The notes: generated by a model from the sequence alone, not told the origin. Positions 37,060 to 46,268 are shown, numbered from the stretch's first letter. The stretch: 64,000 bases of DNA from Salinicola acroporae (GCF_003206615.1 NZ_PZJW01000005.1:226965-290964); one strand, 5' to 3'. Numbers and translations: made by a program.

Positions 37060-37526
37060 ACCCGACCAACGCCATGCTACGTGTGGCCACCACCGAAGAC
37101 TTGAGCGCGGTGGAAGCGCTGGTTCGCGACGCCTACGGCCACTACAACGCCCGCATCGGCAAGACGCCGGGGCCGATACAGGACATCGACGACAAGCGCT
37201 ATGCGCACTATATCGATGCCGGTTACGTCAACCTACTGCAGGCAGGCGACGAGGTCGTCGGCTTGCTGGTGCTGATCCCCAAGCCCGACACGCTGCTGCT
37301 GGACAACGTGGCGGTCAGCTCGTCCGCTCAGGGCCACGGCTTCGGCCGGACCTTGCTAGCGTTCGCGGAAGCCCACGCTCGCCAGTTGGGCTTTCGCGAC
37401 ATCACGCTCTATACCCAGGAACTGATGCACGAGAATCTGGCGATCTACCGGCGCTACGGCTATGTGGAGACGCATCGCGCCGAAGAGCTCGGGCTGAAGC
37501 GCGTCTACCTGCGCAAGTCGCTCTGA
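37056..37526 (+). CDS. GNAT-family N-acetyltransferase
   Basis: A 156-residue acetyltransferase. Motif A for acetyl-CoA binding is LDNVAVSSSAQGHGFGRTLLAFAEAHAR (read in two parts near 88-115, with the Q-G-x-G-x-G/R core GHGFGR), then MHENLAIYRRYGYVE, the usual motif B. The substrate is unknown. ATGA overlap with the PhoD-like gene indicates coupled translation. Confidence 0.85.
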   Translation: MNPTNAMLRVATTEDLSAVEALVRDAYGHYNARIGKTPGPIQDIDDKRYAHYIDAGYVNLLQAGDEVVGLLVLIPKPDTLLLDNVAVSSSAQGHGFGRTLLAFAEAHARQLGFRDITLYTQELMHENLAIYRRYGYVETHRAEELGLKRVYLRKSL

Positions 37527-37607
37527 CCCGCGACGCCGCTCGACACACGGCGCCGTGCGAGCCGCGGTCGTTGACGTGACGCGGCAAGGCCAGCGACACC
37601 GGATCGC

Positions 37608-37646
37608 TGAAACGCAAACCGCCGCGCCCTGAAGAGACGCGGCGGT
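37608..37646 (-). terminator. Terminator of the carbonic anhydrase-SulP operon
   Basis: ACCGCCGCG and CGCGGCGGT form a perfect 9-bp stem with an 11-nt loop (37618-37646). On the minus strand it continues as TTGCGTTTC. It lies 26 bp past the SulP stop. Confidence 0.75.
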
Positions 37647-37672
37647 CACTCGCGGAACGCATCGGCCGTCGA

Positions 37673-39277
37673 TCATACCGCGTGAGCGGCGCCAGAAGGC
37701 GATTCGACATGGCCGAAGGTGCCATTGGTGCCTTCCACGTCCCGCAGTTCCACCACGATCCCGCGTGCCGCCGCATTGTCGACGAATCGGTCGATGTCCT
37801 CGCGGATATCGGGGTCGATGTAGTTCGCCCCACTGGCATCGATGATCAGTTCGCCGTTGTCCGGCACGGCGTCGAGACACTGGCGCATCTCCTCACGGTT
37901 CAGGAACGAGACATCCTGCTGGAACTTCAGCAGCATGTGCTCGCCGCGCCGGGTACAGGCGATCGCCGAGCGGTAGCCGGATTGGAGCAGGAAATAGAGA
38001 CTGCAAACCAGCCCCACCAGTACGCCCATCAGCAGGTCGGTGGCGAGAATCGTGATCACCGTCACGGTGAAGGGGATGAAGCGACGCATGCCTTCGCGAT
38101 ACTGCTCCATGAACAGCGCCGGCTTGGCCAGCTTGTAGCCGGTGTGCAGCAGGATCGCCGCCAGCGTCGCCAGGGGAATCAACTCGAGCCAGACCGCCAG
38201 AAACGCCACGCTCACCAGCAGCAGTCCACCGTGGACTAGGCTGGAGAGCCGGGTGCGACCGCCGGCATTGGCGTTGGCGGAGCTGCGCACGATCACGGCG
38301 GTGACCGGCAGCGCCCCGACCAGCCCGCACACCATGTTGCCGAGGCCCTGGGCCTTCAATTCGCGGTGCGGCGGCGATTGCCGCTTGAGCGGATCGAGCT
38401 TGTCGATCGCCTCCAGGCTCAACAGCGTCTCGAGGCTAGCGATGATGGCGATGGTGATGGCGACCGTGTAGACCGCCGGATTGGCCAGCGCACCGAGATC
38501 GGGACGTGTCATCTGGCCGATCAGTTCCGAGGGGCCGGACAGCCCGCCGAGATCGATGTGGTGCCCCGTGCCCAGCGCCCAGCCGGGCATCACACCACCC
38601 ACCAGACGATCGATGGCGATACTGCCCAGCACCACCAGCAGTGGCCCGGGAATCAGTGCCAGCGCACGGTTGCGCTTGATTATCGGCTGTTCCCACAACA
38701 CCAGCAGCGCCAGGCTGAACAGCGCGATCAGCGTGGCCAGCGGTGAGATATCACTGAACAGGGCGACCGGTTCGGTGATCGAGGGCATGTCCTCCAGCGG
38801 ATGTCCCAGCGCCATCGGGAATTGACCCAGCACCAGGATCAGACCGATGCCGGCCAGCATGCCCTTGATCACCGAGGTCGGCACGAAGGCGCCGATCCGG
38901 CCCAGCTTGAAGATCCCCATCAGCAGTTGCAGCGCGCCGGCCAGCACCACCGCGATCAGGAAAGCGGCGAAGCTGCCCAATTGTTCGATCGCATCCAGCA
39001 CGATGACGGTCAGGCCAGCCGCCGGACCGCTGACGCTGAGCGCCGAACCGCTGAACATCGTCACCACCAGCCCGCCGACCATGCCGGCCACTAGCCCGGC
39101 GATGGGCGGAGCCCCCGAGGCCAGCGCGATTCCCAGGCAGAGCGGAATCGCTACCAGAAAGACCACAATGCCTGCGGGTATGTCCCGCGAGAGGTGGCGC
39201 AGGGAGAGCGTGGTGGGCCGGTCATGTCGATTCGATGCCGAGTGGGTCGACGGCGCCGATCGTGTCGTTTGTGTCAT
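37673..39277 (-). CDS. SulP-family anion transporter with STAS domain, probable bicarbonate transporter
   Basis: Inner-membrane SLC26/SulP carrier of 534 residues. The N-terminal signature DIPAGIVVFLVAIPLCLGIALASGAPP, GNMVCGLVGALPVTAVIVRSSAN and about 12 helices are present. The C-terminal STAS domain (about 435-534) contains DVSFLNREEMRQCLD and IIDASGANYIDPD. The ATG at 39277 has GAGGA 7 nt ahead; the longer frame runs back into the carbonic anhydrase gene. It is 43 bp downstream of a beta-carbonic anhydrase gene in the same operon, which favours bicarbonate or CO2-related transport over sulfate. Confidence 0.88.
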   Translation of the reverse strand: MTQTTRSAPSTHSASNRHDRPTTLSLRHLSRDIPAGIVVFLVAIPLCLGIALASGAPPIAGLVAGMVGGLVVTMFSGSALSVSGPAAGLTVIVLDAIEQLGSFAAFLIAVVLAGALQLLMGIFKLGRIGAFVPTSVIKGMLAGIGLILVLGQFPMALGHPLEDMPSITEPVALFSDISPLATLIALFSLALLVLWEQPIIKRNRALALIPGPLLVVLGSIAIDRLVGGVMPGWALGTGHHIDLGGLSGPSELIGQMTRPDLGALANPAVYTVAITIAIIASLETLLSLEAIDKLDPLKRQSPPHRELKAQGLGNMVCGLVGALPVTAVIVRSSANANAGGRTRLSSLVHGGLLLVSVAFLAVWLELIPLATLAAILLHTGYKLAKPALFMEQYREGMRRFIPFTVTVITILATDLLMGVLVGLVCSLYFLLQSGYRSAIACTRRGEHMLLKFQQDVSFLNREEMRQCLDAVPDNGELIIDASGANYIDPDIREDIDRFVDNAAARGIVVELRDVEGTNGTFGHVESPSGAAHAV

Positions 39278-39320
39278 TGTCGTGTCCTCGAGTCCATGAG
39301 TCACAGCGGTAAACGTCGGC

Positions 39321-39980
39321 TCACCCGGCGGCGGCGCGCTGCCAGGTCGGCTCGGTGGAGGCGCCTTCCGCCCAATCGGGCTCGCGACGATAGACCTCTT
39401 CCAGATGGCCACTCGCCAGGTCGTAGACCCAGCCATGCAGGCTCGGTGCCTGGCGCGTCTGCCAGCTGTCGGTGACCAGTGACATGGTCGACAGTCGCTC
39501 GATCTGCGCGATGACGTTGAGCTCGACGACATGATCGACCTTCTCGCTCAACTGCGAAAAGCGCTCGAGCTCTTCGCCGCGCTCGGCGACCAGTCGCTTG
39601 ACCTGGCCCAGATGCTGGTCGACGTACGGGAGGGCCTGCAGGGCGTCGCCACCGCTCACGGCCGCCTGGATACCGCCGCAGCCACGATGGCCACAGACGA
39701 TGATGTGATCCACCTTCAGCGCGTTGATGGCAAATTCGAGGACACTCGAGACATTGGCATCGTCTTCGTGTACCAGGTTGGCGATATTGCGGTGGATGAA
39801 CAGCTCACCGGGCTTGGCATTGCAGATTTGTTCCGCCGGCACGCGACTGTCGCAGCAGCCGATCCACAGCGCGGCGGGTGCCTGCCCCTCATGCAGGCGT
39901 TCGAAGATACCTGGATCGGCCATTTTCATACCGGCAGCCCAGGCGCGGTTCTCAAGCAGCAGACGATCGAAGAATTGCAT
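39321..39980 (-). CDS. can: Beta-class carbonic anhydrase
   Basis: Cytoplasmic zinc enzyme interconverting CO2 and bicarbonate. 219 residues, the length of E. coli Can. Zinc ligands Cys42, His98 and Cys101 and the Asp44-Arg46 dyad are in WIGCCDSRVPAEQI and VDHIIVCGHRGCGG, at the same numbers as in E. coli Can. The ATG at 39980 (MQFFDRLLLENRAWA) has GGGG 8 nt ahead; the longer frame is rejected. First gene of a two-gene unit with the SulP transporter. Confidence 0.95.
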   Translation of the reverse strand: MQFFDRLLLENRAWAAGMKMADPGIFERLHEGQAPAALWIGCCDSRVPAEQICNAKPGELFIHRNIANLVHEDDANVSSVLEFAINALKVDHIIVCGHRGCGGIQAAVSGGDALQALPYVDQHLGQVKRLVAERGEELERFSQLSEKVDHVVELNVIAQIERLSTMSLVTDSWQTRQAPSLHGWVYDLASGHLEEVYRREPDWAEGASTEPTWQRAAAG

Positions 39981-40592
39981 GTCCAACACCCCTAGATGAC
40001 CAATGGCTGGTCGTCGTTCGACGCCATCATGGCTTTTGAGTCGACTGACGCCATTGCGTGACGGATGAACCAAAACTCGTAATTTCCCTGCCTTGCCGGA
40101 GACTCGATGACGGCTGAAAGTTGTCATGAGACCAAAGGCGTAGGCTTCGCTTAAAGTCGTAAAGCGGACGAGCAGGCGCGGGCAAGCAAAAAGTGATTTG
40201 CCAGCAGCAAATTTTGTAACGCCAAGTGATTGAATGTTGATTCAAGGATGTCGGCCGGAGATCGCCAATGACACGCCGTTACAGGACAAAAAGGAGAGCA
40301 GACATATCGCGACTCAGCACATGATCCCGATTCGCGCGGTTTTGGAAGGCAAGGATGAATGGGCGGTGAATGGCAAGTTCATGCTGGATGAAAGGCGCTA
40401 CCACGGGGGTCGACGCCTATCGGTCATGCGGTCGGACACATCGAATATTTAATAAAAACTAATGTAACAATTTGATCGACAACCTTGCGCGAAAATGAAC
40501 GTGACTCATCTGGTCGGCAGCTCGGATTATCTGAACGTTACCGGACGACTACGTTCATCTTCAATTCATGACAGGTTCATCATCGGTTCATC
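39981..40592. other. 612-bp intergenic region upstream of can
   Basis: No gene is supported. The DNA is less GC-rich than the neighbours. It must hold the can promoter but I see no clear -35/-10 pair. A 43-codon frame (40321-40452) and the longer 72-codon version from 40234 lack a suitably spaced ribosome binding site and any recognisable motif. Near 40552-40600 TTCATC or GTTCATC recurs four times in about 50 bp, downstream of the MOSC gene. Confidence 0.5.
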
Positions 40593-41393
40593 TCAGCGGA
40601 TCGTCTCCAGCACTTCGATGGCGTCATGCAAACGGATCTCTCCCCGGTTCTCCGCCACGAGATTCTGGCCGAAATAGACCTTCCCCTTGTCCCCGCGTCG
40701 ATAGCTCGCCAGCGTCTTCAGCGGCTCCTTATCACGACGCTTTTCGCCCCGGGCCGGATCGACCGTTACCATGGCGCAGCGGGCGCAGGGCGCATCGACA
40801 CGAAATGTCACTTCGCCGATGCGAATCCGTTTCCAGCCATCCTCGGCGTAGGGAACAGCGCCTGTGGCGACCAGATTGGGCCGGAACTGCGCCATCACGT
40901 GCGTGCCGTCGGTACGGGTATTGAGATCCTCCAGCGAGGCCTCGGAGATCAGCAACAGCGGGTAGCCATCGGCGAAACTGACTCTCACCCCGATCGTGTC
41001 TCGATAGCGCGACGATCGCTCCCCCAGCCATAGCAGCCGCGCCGGTTCGCCAGCGACGTCACTGAACCACTCATCGAGCGAGGTGTGAGTGGTCGTCGCA
41101 GTGAAGGGATCGGCCCAGACCTGGGTATCGAAGGAGTGGCCCGAAAACTCCTCGCGAGCCACGTCCACCGGGGGCAGGACGTCATGGGTCAAGGTCAGCC
41201 GCTCGCCGTCGAACTGTGCCCGGACTCGCTGAAGCCCAGGATGGGTACGGGCGGTGAGAAAGGTGCCGTCAGGCTTGACCACCATGAAGCGGCGATCGCC
41301 GACAACGCCCTCCTCCTCGACCCGCGCATGCTGCAGGGACGATCCCGCGGTCGACTTGATCGGGTAGCGATAGATCGCAGAAAGCGTTGGCAC
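40593..41393 (-). CDS. MOSC domain protein, YcbX-like
   Basis: A 266-residue protein with an N-terminal beta-barrel (MOSC_N, about 1-120; SAIYRYPIKSTAGSSLQHARV and GDRRFMVVKPDGTFLTARTHP) and a MOSC domain (about 125-266) with FRPNLVATGA and the conserved Cys in VDAPCARCAMV. MOSC proteins bind the molybdenum cofactor and reduce N-hydroxylated compounds; E. coli YcbX has an extra C-terminal ferredoxin domain that is absent here, so a separate electron donor is needed. The start is GTG at 41393 with AGGAG 7 nt ahead; the longer frame adds 19 residues outside the family pattern. Confidence 0.85.
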   Translation of the reverse strand: MPTLSAIYRYPIKSTAGSSLQHARVEEEGVVGDRRFMVVKPDGTFLTARTHPGLQRVRAQFDGERLTLTHDVLPPVDVAREEFSGHSFDTQVWADPFTATTTHTSLDEWFSDVAGEPARLLWLGERSSRYRDTIGVRVSFADGYPLLLISEASLEDLNTRTDGTHVMAQFRPNLVATGAVPYAEDGWKRIRIGEVTFRVDAPCARCAMVTVDPARGEKRRDKEPLKTLASYRRGDKGKVYFGQNLVAENRGEIRLHDAIEVLETIR

Positions 41394-41446
41394 GGAGGGG
41401 CTCCTGTCAGAAAACGTTCGGGGTGACGCCGCCGATAGACGGCCTG

Positions 41447-41935
41447 TCACCGACGCCTGTCCGCCTTGCGGCGGCGTTGATATTCACGCTTGGCACGCAG
41501 ATAGGCATCATCGCTGCGCACCGTGTCGAGCGCCACTTGATAGCGCTCGGCGATACGTGCCTTTTCCGGGTCGGCATTGCCGGGCTGGCGTGGACTGCCG
41601 TCGGCGTCTTTCTTGCGCCCGCCAGGGTAGCGCGCATAGCGCCGGGCACGGGTATAGCCCATCTGCAGATATTTCCGGGCCATGTCCATGCCGACGAAAT
41701 CTTCCTGCTCGCGATAAGCCTTGTATCGGGCGCTCAAGTCTTGGATCGCCTGCTTGGCGTCGGCTTCGTTGCGAATTGCCCACAACGGCAGCAGCTCATC
41801 CTTGTAGGGTTGGACGTGAAAGACACCGCGTTCGCCATGGCCGATCCGGTAGCACTCGGGGTGCCGGCGATAATCGATGGATGCATCAGGAAAGCTCACG
41901 ATCACCTCACTGCCGGTCATGATGCCGTCAGGCAT
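41447..41935 (-). CDS. DUF4385 protein
   Basis: A 162-residue cytoplasmic protein. IDYRRHPECYRIGHGERGVFHVQPYKDELLPLW and the highly conserved EDFVGMDMARKYLQMGYTRARRYA (shown in parts here) are the DUF4385 hallmarks, and the C terminus is Lys/Arg-rich. Function unknown. Start ATG at 41935, or an ATG five codons later. It lies 53 bp upstream of the MOSC gene on the same strand and may be co-transcribed with it. Confidence 0.8.
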   Translation of the reverse strand: MPDGIMTGSEVIVSFPDASIDYRRHPECYRIGHGERGVFHVQPYKDELLPLWAIRNEADAKQAIQDLSARYKAYREQEDFVGMDMARKYLQMGYTRARRYARYPGGRKKDADGSPRQPGNADPEKARIAERYQVALDTVRSDDAYLRAKREYQRRRKADRRR

Positions 41936-41954
41936 TGACGGCGCGATGATACCT

Positions 41955-41988
41955 CGTCACGAAAACGGCCGTCTCGTGAGAGACGGCC
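41955..41988 (-). terminator. Terminator of the TRAP permease gene
   Basis: ACGGCCGTCTC and GAGACGGCCGT form a perfect 11-bp stem with a GTGA loop (41963-41988). On the minus strand TTTTCGTG follows. It lies 28 bp after the TRAP permease stop and 19 bp before the DUF4385 start. Confidence 0.85.
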
Positions 41989-42016
41989 GTCATGTTGACA
42001 CGGACTCGCCCCGGCG

Positions 42017-44608
42017 TCAGGCGGTCGCCAGGCGCTCGGACTTGGGCCTGCGGCGACGCCGCTGGAGCATCACGACCAGCCCGAACAGCAACAGCGCCGG
42101 AACCCACATCAGCTCTTTCGGCATCTGCGACGTGGGAATACGCACCGAGACGATCTGCTGATCGAAGTCGAAGCCCAGCTTTTCCGCCTGGCTGCCGAAA
42201 TCGGTCATGTCTACCAGCACCTTGCCGTCTTCTTGCATCAGATGCAGCCCCAGGCTCTGCAGCCGCTCGGTCCCGGTCTCGCCCTCCGTCGCCGGCACTT
42301 GAATCACGAAGCTGGTCGGCGCGCCATAGGCATCGAGCCCCTCGATCCGGGTCATCAGATGGTCGTCAGGGCCGATCTCCCCCAGCGCCTGCTCGAATTG
42401 TGCCGGTGGCACCTCTTCGTAAGGCGCATCGACCATATCCATCCAGAAACCGGGGCGGAACAGGGAAAAGGCGACCAGCAGCAGCAGCAGGCTTTCGTAC
42501 CAGCGGCTCCTGACCAGCATGAACCCCTGCGTCGCCGCCGCGAAGATCAGCATGGCGGCCGTCGCCACGATGAAAATCACGATCCCGTGGAACCAGTCGA
42601 CATTGATCAGCAGCAGATCGGTGTTGAAGATGAACAGGAAGGGCAGCGCCGCGGTCCGCAAGCTGTAATAGAACGCCTGGAAGCCCGTTCGTATCGGGTC
42701 CGCGCCGGAAATTGCCGCCGCCGCGAACGAGGCCAATCCCACCGGCGGCGTGACGTCGGCCATGATGCCGAAGTAGAACACGAACAGGTGGACCGCGATC
42801 AGCGGCACGATCAGCCCGTTCTGCTCGCCCAATTGCACGATCACCGGCGCCAGCAGCGCGGAAACCACGATATAGTTGGCAGTGGTCGGCAGGCCCATGC
42901 CCAGAATCAGGCTGAGCACCGCGGTGAGCAGCAGCATGAGCAGCAGGTTGCCCATCGACAGCGTTTCGACCAGATCCGCCAGCACCAGGCCGACCCCGGT
43001 CTGCGCGACGGCGCCGACGATGATCCCCGCGGTCGCGGTGGCAATGCCGATGCCGATCATGTTGCGGGCGCCATCGATCAGCCCGTCCCACAGATCCATA
43101 CCACCGCGCTTGATGTCGCTGGCCAGTTCGCTCTTGCCACGGAAGAAAGCGTCGACCGGTCGCTGCGTCAGGATGATGAAGATCATGAAGGCGGTGGCCC
43201 AGAACGCCGACAGGCCCGGGGACAGGCGCTCCACCATTAGGCACCACACCAGCACGATCACCGGCAGGATGTAATGAAGCCCCACCATCACGGTGGGTTT
43301 GGTGCGCGGCAGTTGGGTGATCTCCTGCGAAGGATCATCCACTTCCAGCTCCGGGTAATGGGAGCCGATCTTCAGCAGTGCGATATAGATGGCGCCGACG
43401 CCCAGGGCGATGACCCAGGAAGCCGAATCGCCCAGCGCCGGCTTGAGCCAGCCGATGCCGTAGTAGACGGCGAATGCCAGCGCCATGATGCCGACCAGCC
43501 CGGTCAGGAAGCCGAGGATCTTGTTGAGCCAGGGCCGCTGCGGGTTGCCGCTGGGCAGCCCCTGCATGCCCGCCTTGAGCGCCTCGAGATGGACGATGTA
43601 CAGCAGCGCGATATAGGAGATCACGGCGGGTACGAAGGCGTGCTTGATCACCTCGATATACGGAATCCCGACATATTCGACCATCAGGAACGCGGCAGCG
43701 CCCATCACCGGCGGCATGATCTGGCCGTTGACGGACGAGGAGACCTCCACGGCACCCGCCTTGGTGGCACTGAAGCCGACGCGTTTCATCATCGGGATGG
43801 TAAAGGTACCGGTGGTCACGGTATTGGCGATGGAGGAACCGGAAATCAGGCCGGTGAGACCGGAGGAGACCACGGCGGCCTTGGCCGGGCCACCGCGGTA
43901 GTGTCCCAGCAGCGAGAACGCGACCTTGATGAAGTAGTTGCCGGCACCCGCCTTGTCGAGCAGCGCACCAAACAGCACGAACAGGAACACGAAGCTGGTG
44001 GAGACCCCCAGCGCGATGCCGAACACCCCTTGCGTGGTCAGCCACTGGTGGTTGACCAGCCCGGAGAAGCTGACGCCACGATGGGCCAGGATTCCCGGCA
44101 TGTAGGGGCCTGCCAGCAAATAGACCAGAAAGACCAGCGCGATGATCATCAGCGGCGGACCAAGCGCCCGGCGTGTCGCCTCGAGCAGCAGCACGATACC
44201 CACCACACCGACGATCACATCCTGCAGAATCGGCGCGCCGGGGCGCTGCGATAGCTGGGCGTAGAAGAAATAGAGGTAGGACGCGCAGAACGCCCCGACC
44301 AAGGCCATCACCCAATCGAGGATCGGCATGCGCTCTCGCGGCGAGCGCTTGAACGCCGGGTAGGCCATGAAGGCCAGGAAAACGGCAAAAGCCAAGTGAA
44401 TGGAGCGTGCCTCGGTGGCACTGAAGACGCCAAACCCGACGATGAAGGGGAGCGGCGAAGCGATCCAGAGCTGGAACAGCGACCACAGCGCCGCCACTCC
44501 GAGCAGGATGCGGTTTGGCGCTCCGGTCAACTTGCGACCACCGGTATCGGTCGCGGCCAGTTCTTCCAGCTTGGCCTGATCGGGGCCGGAAGTCTTGTTA
44601 TCGGTCAT
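42017..44608 (-). CDS. TRAP transporter fused permease (4TM+12TM) with DUF3394
   Basis: Inner-membrane permease of a TAXI-type TRAP transporter in which the small DctQ-like and large DctM-like subunits are fused. 863 residues: small-subunit region about 30-190, DctM region about 190-690 with FGALLDKAGAGNYFIKVAFSLLGHYRGG, TGLISGSSIANTVTTGTFTIPMMKR and LGMGLPTTANYIV, then a C-terminal DUF3394 domain with two more helices. The ATG at 44608 has AGGA 7-8 nt ahead; the longer frame adds 78 unrelated residues. The receptor gene is upstream across 348 bp. The substrate is unknown; TAXI systems usually take dicarboxylates or glutamate-like compounds. Confidence 0.92.
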   Translation of the reverse strand: MTDNKTSGPDQAKLEELAATDTGGRKLTGAPNRILLGVAALWSLFQLWIASPLPFIVGFGVFSATEARSIHLAFAVFLAFMAYPAFKRSPRERMPILDWVMALVGAFCASYLYFFYAQLSQRPGAPILQDVIVGVVGIVLLLEATRRALGPPLMIIALVFLVYLLAGPYMPGILAHRGVSFSGLVNHQWLTTQGVFGIALGVSTSFVFLFVLFGALLDKAGAGNYFIKVAFSLLGHYRGGPAKAAVVSSGLTGLISGSSIANTVTTGTFTIPMMKRVGFSATKAGAVEVSSSVNGQIMPPVMGAAAFLMVEYVGIPYIEVIKHAFVPAVISYIALLYIVHLEALKAGMQGLPSGNPQRPWLNKILGFLTGLVGIMALAFAVYYGIGWLKPALGDSASWVIALGVGAIYIALLKIGSHYPELEVDDPSQEITQLPRTKPTVMVGLHYILPVIVLVWCLMVERLSPGLSAFWATAFMIFIILTQRPVDAFFRGKSELASDIKRGGMDLWDGLIDGARNMIGIGIATATAGIIVGAVAQTGVGLVLADLVETLSMGNLLLMLLLTAVLSLILGMGLPTTANYIVVSALLAPVIVQLGEQNGLIVPLIAVHLFVFYFGIMADVTPPVGLASFAAAAISGADPIRTGFQAFYYSLRTAALPFLFIFNTDLLLINVDWFHGIVIFIVATAAMLIFAAATQGFMLVRSRWYESLLLLLVAFSLFRPGFWMDMVDAPYEEVPPAQFEQALGEIGPDDHLMTRIEGLDAYGAPTSFVIQVPATEGETGTERLQSLGLHLMQEDGKVLVDMTDFGSQAEKLGFDFDQQIVSVRIPTSQMPKELMWVPALLLFGLVVMLQRRRRRPKSERLATA

Positions 44609-44887
44609 GAGCAGATCCTGACATGAGGAAACACGGAATCGTTGCCTGCGCGAGCGAATCGTTGCGCAACGAAAACCCGGAGCACCAGACCGGCAAGGCT
44701 TGTCCGCCGCGTGCTGATATCTCGCCTTCGGTGTTCCGTTCGCTGTTGTGCAAAACAGTGCCCCCAACTCTCTCACTCGAGAAAGGGCCCGGCGCCCTTG
44801 GCGGCCGGTGAGTGGACCGACGTCGACACGACATCGGTTCACGCCTGATTCGATGCGACGATCACCGTCGCGGGGATTCGATCCAAC

Positions 44888-44917
44888 GGCGCGGCGGTTG
44901 CAGGCAACCGCCGCGCC
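44888..44917. terminator. Very stable hairpin between TAXI receptor and permease genes
   Basis: GGCGCGGCGGTTGC and GCAACCGCCGCGCC form a stem of up to 13 usable pairs around CAGG. No T run follows on the minus strand, so it is more likely an attenuator or mRNA 3'-end stabiliser that lets the receptor be made in excess over the permease. Confidence 0.6.
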
Positions 44918-44956
44918 AGAGTGTCAACGCCTTCTATCGAGAATGACGTCGAGCCA

Positions 44957-45931
44957 TTACAGCCAGCCCTGCTCCTTGTAGTAGCGCTTGGCTCCTTCAT
45001 GCAGCGGGGCGGAAAGGCCCTGGCTGATCATGTCTTCCGGCGTCAGGTTGGCGAACGCGGGATGCAGGCGCTTGAAGCGATCGAAGTTGTCGAACACGGC
45101 CTTGACCGTCTGGTAGACGACCTCGTCGTCGACGTCGGCGGAGGTCACGAAGGTCGCGCGGACGCCGAAGGTCTCGACGTCGTCCGGGTTACCCTCGTAC
45201 ATGCCGCCCGGAATGGTGGACATGCTGTAGTAGGGGAACTCGTCGACCAGCCCTTTGACGGCATCGTCGTTCAACGGGACCAGGTTGGAGGCGACGGTAG
45301 TGGTCGCTTCCTGGATGGCGCCATTGGGGTGACCGACCACGTAGGCCATGGCATCGATGTTGTTGTCGGCCAGCGCGGAGGCCATCTCGGCGGCACCGAG
45401 CTCGGAAGAGAGCGAGAAGACGCTGGTGTCCCACCCCTCGGCGTCCATCAGCACTTCCATGGTGGCACGCTGACCGGAACCCGGGTTGCCGATGTTGACC
45501 CGCTTGCCCTTCAGATCCTGCACCGACTGGATGTTGGCATCCTTGCGCGCCAGGATGGTCAACGGCTCGCCGTGGAGCGAGAAGACCGAGCGCAGGTTCT
45601 CCATCGGCTGATCAAACTGCGCCTTGCCGTTGTAGGCGTTGTACTGCACGTCCGACTGCGCCACCCCCATGTTCAGTTCGCCGGACTTGATGCCGTTGAT
45701 ATTGGCAACGGAACCCCCGGTGGACGGCGCGTTACACCGAATGCCGCTCTCCTCGGCGCTGCGATTGACCATCCTGCAGACGGACTGACCGACGACGTAG
45801 TAGACCCCGGTTTGACCGCCGGTGCCGATGGTGATGTATTGCTGATCCTGCGCCATGGCTGGCGTGGAGATCGACAGGGCGCCCATCAGGGCGGAGGAGA
45901 GAACGGCTGCGGTTAATGCGTGGCGTTTCAT
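44957..45931 (-). CDS. TAXI-family TRAP transporter solute receptor
   Basis: Periplasmic substrate-binding protein, 324 residues. A Sec signal peptide MKRHALTAAVLSSALMGALS-ISTPAMA is cut before QDQQYITIGTGGQTGVYY. TAXI blocks are GGQTGVYYVVGQSVCRMVN, STGGSVANINGIKSGELNMGVAQSD (shown in part) and LKGKRVNIGNPGSGQRATME. The ATG at 45931 has GAGG at 7 nt spacing; an ATG two codons earlier is too close to it. It precedes the fused permease gene and defines the system as TAXI-TRAP, Na+- or H+-driven rather than ATP-driven. Confidence 0.93.
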   Translation of the reverse strand: MKRHALTAAVLSSALMGALSISTPAMAQDQQYITIGTGGQTGVYYVVGQSVCRMVNRSAEESGIRCNAPSTGGSVANINGIKSGELNMGVAQSDVQYNAYNGKAQFDQPMENLRSVFSLHGEPLTILARKDANIQSVQDLKGKRVNIGNPGSGQRATMEVLMDAEGWDTSVFSLSSELGAAEMASALADNNIDAMAYVVGHPNGAIQEATTTVASNLVPLNDDAVKGLVDEFPYYSMSTIPGGMYEGNPDDVETFGVRATFVTSADVDDEVVYQTVKAVFDNFDRFKRLHPAFANLTPEDMISQGLSAPLHEGAKRYYKEQGWL

Positions 45932-46149
45932 GCGCATACCTCGAATTTTTCCCGTTTATTGTGTTGATCGGCGTTCCGATCGCGAAGACAACAGGCCGGC
46001 CGGCGTGCGTCGGGGTGTCATTCAGATCGCACCGTGCCCGTGACTTACCCATTGCAACATAACTTATCCCCGACGGCGCGCCATCATATAGCGAGTTTTT
46101 GGCCGGCAAAACCGGCGGGGCGCGGGAAGCCCGTCCCATACGGGGCGAA

Positions 46150-46167
46150 CTTGACCTATCGGTCAAG
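46150..46167. promoter_or_regulatory. Palindrome in the TAXI upstream region, RutR/TetR-like
   Basis: CTTGACC-TATC-GGTCAAG is a perfect 7-bp inverted repeat in the 337-bp gap between the DUF192 gene and the TAXI gene, 219 bp before the TAXI start. Both arms match the TTGACC/GGTCAA arms of the RutR consensus; the inner bases differ. It is similar to the site upstream of hpxO at 4559-4574. The rest of this gap shows no gene and no clear promoter. Confidence 0.45.
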
Positions 46168-46268
46168 CCATGGACACCGCCACCATGCGCTTTTCCCGTG
46201 TCCCCAAGCCGATGGGCCACCTCGTCGTCACCATTATCGGCATGCCTCATGCCGGAAGCGAATGCGTT

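Noticed and set aside
40234..40452. 72-codon frame upstream of can
   Set aside because: A GGAG sequence is present only far from any start codon, and no domain or homologue is recognisable.
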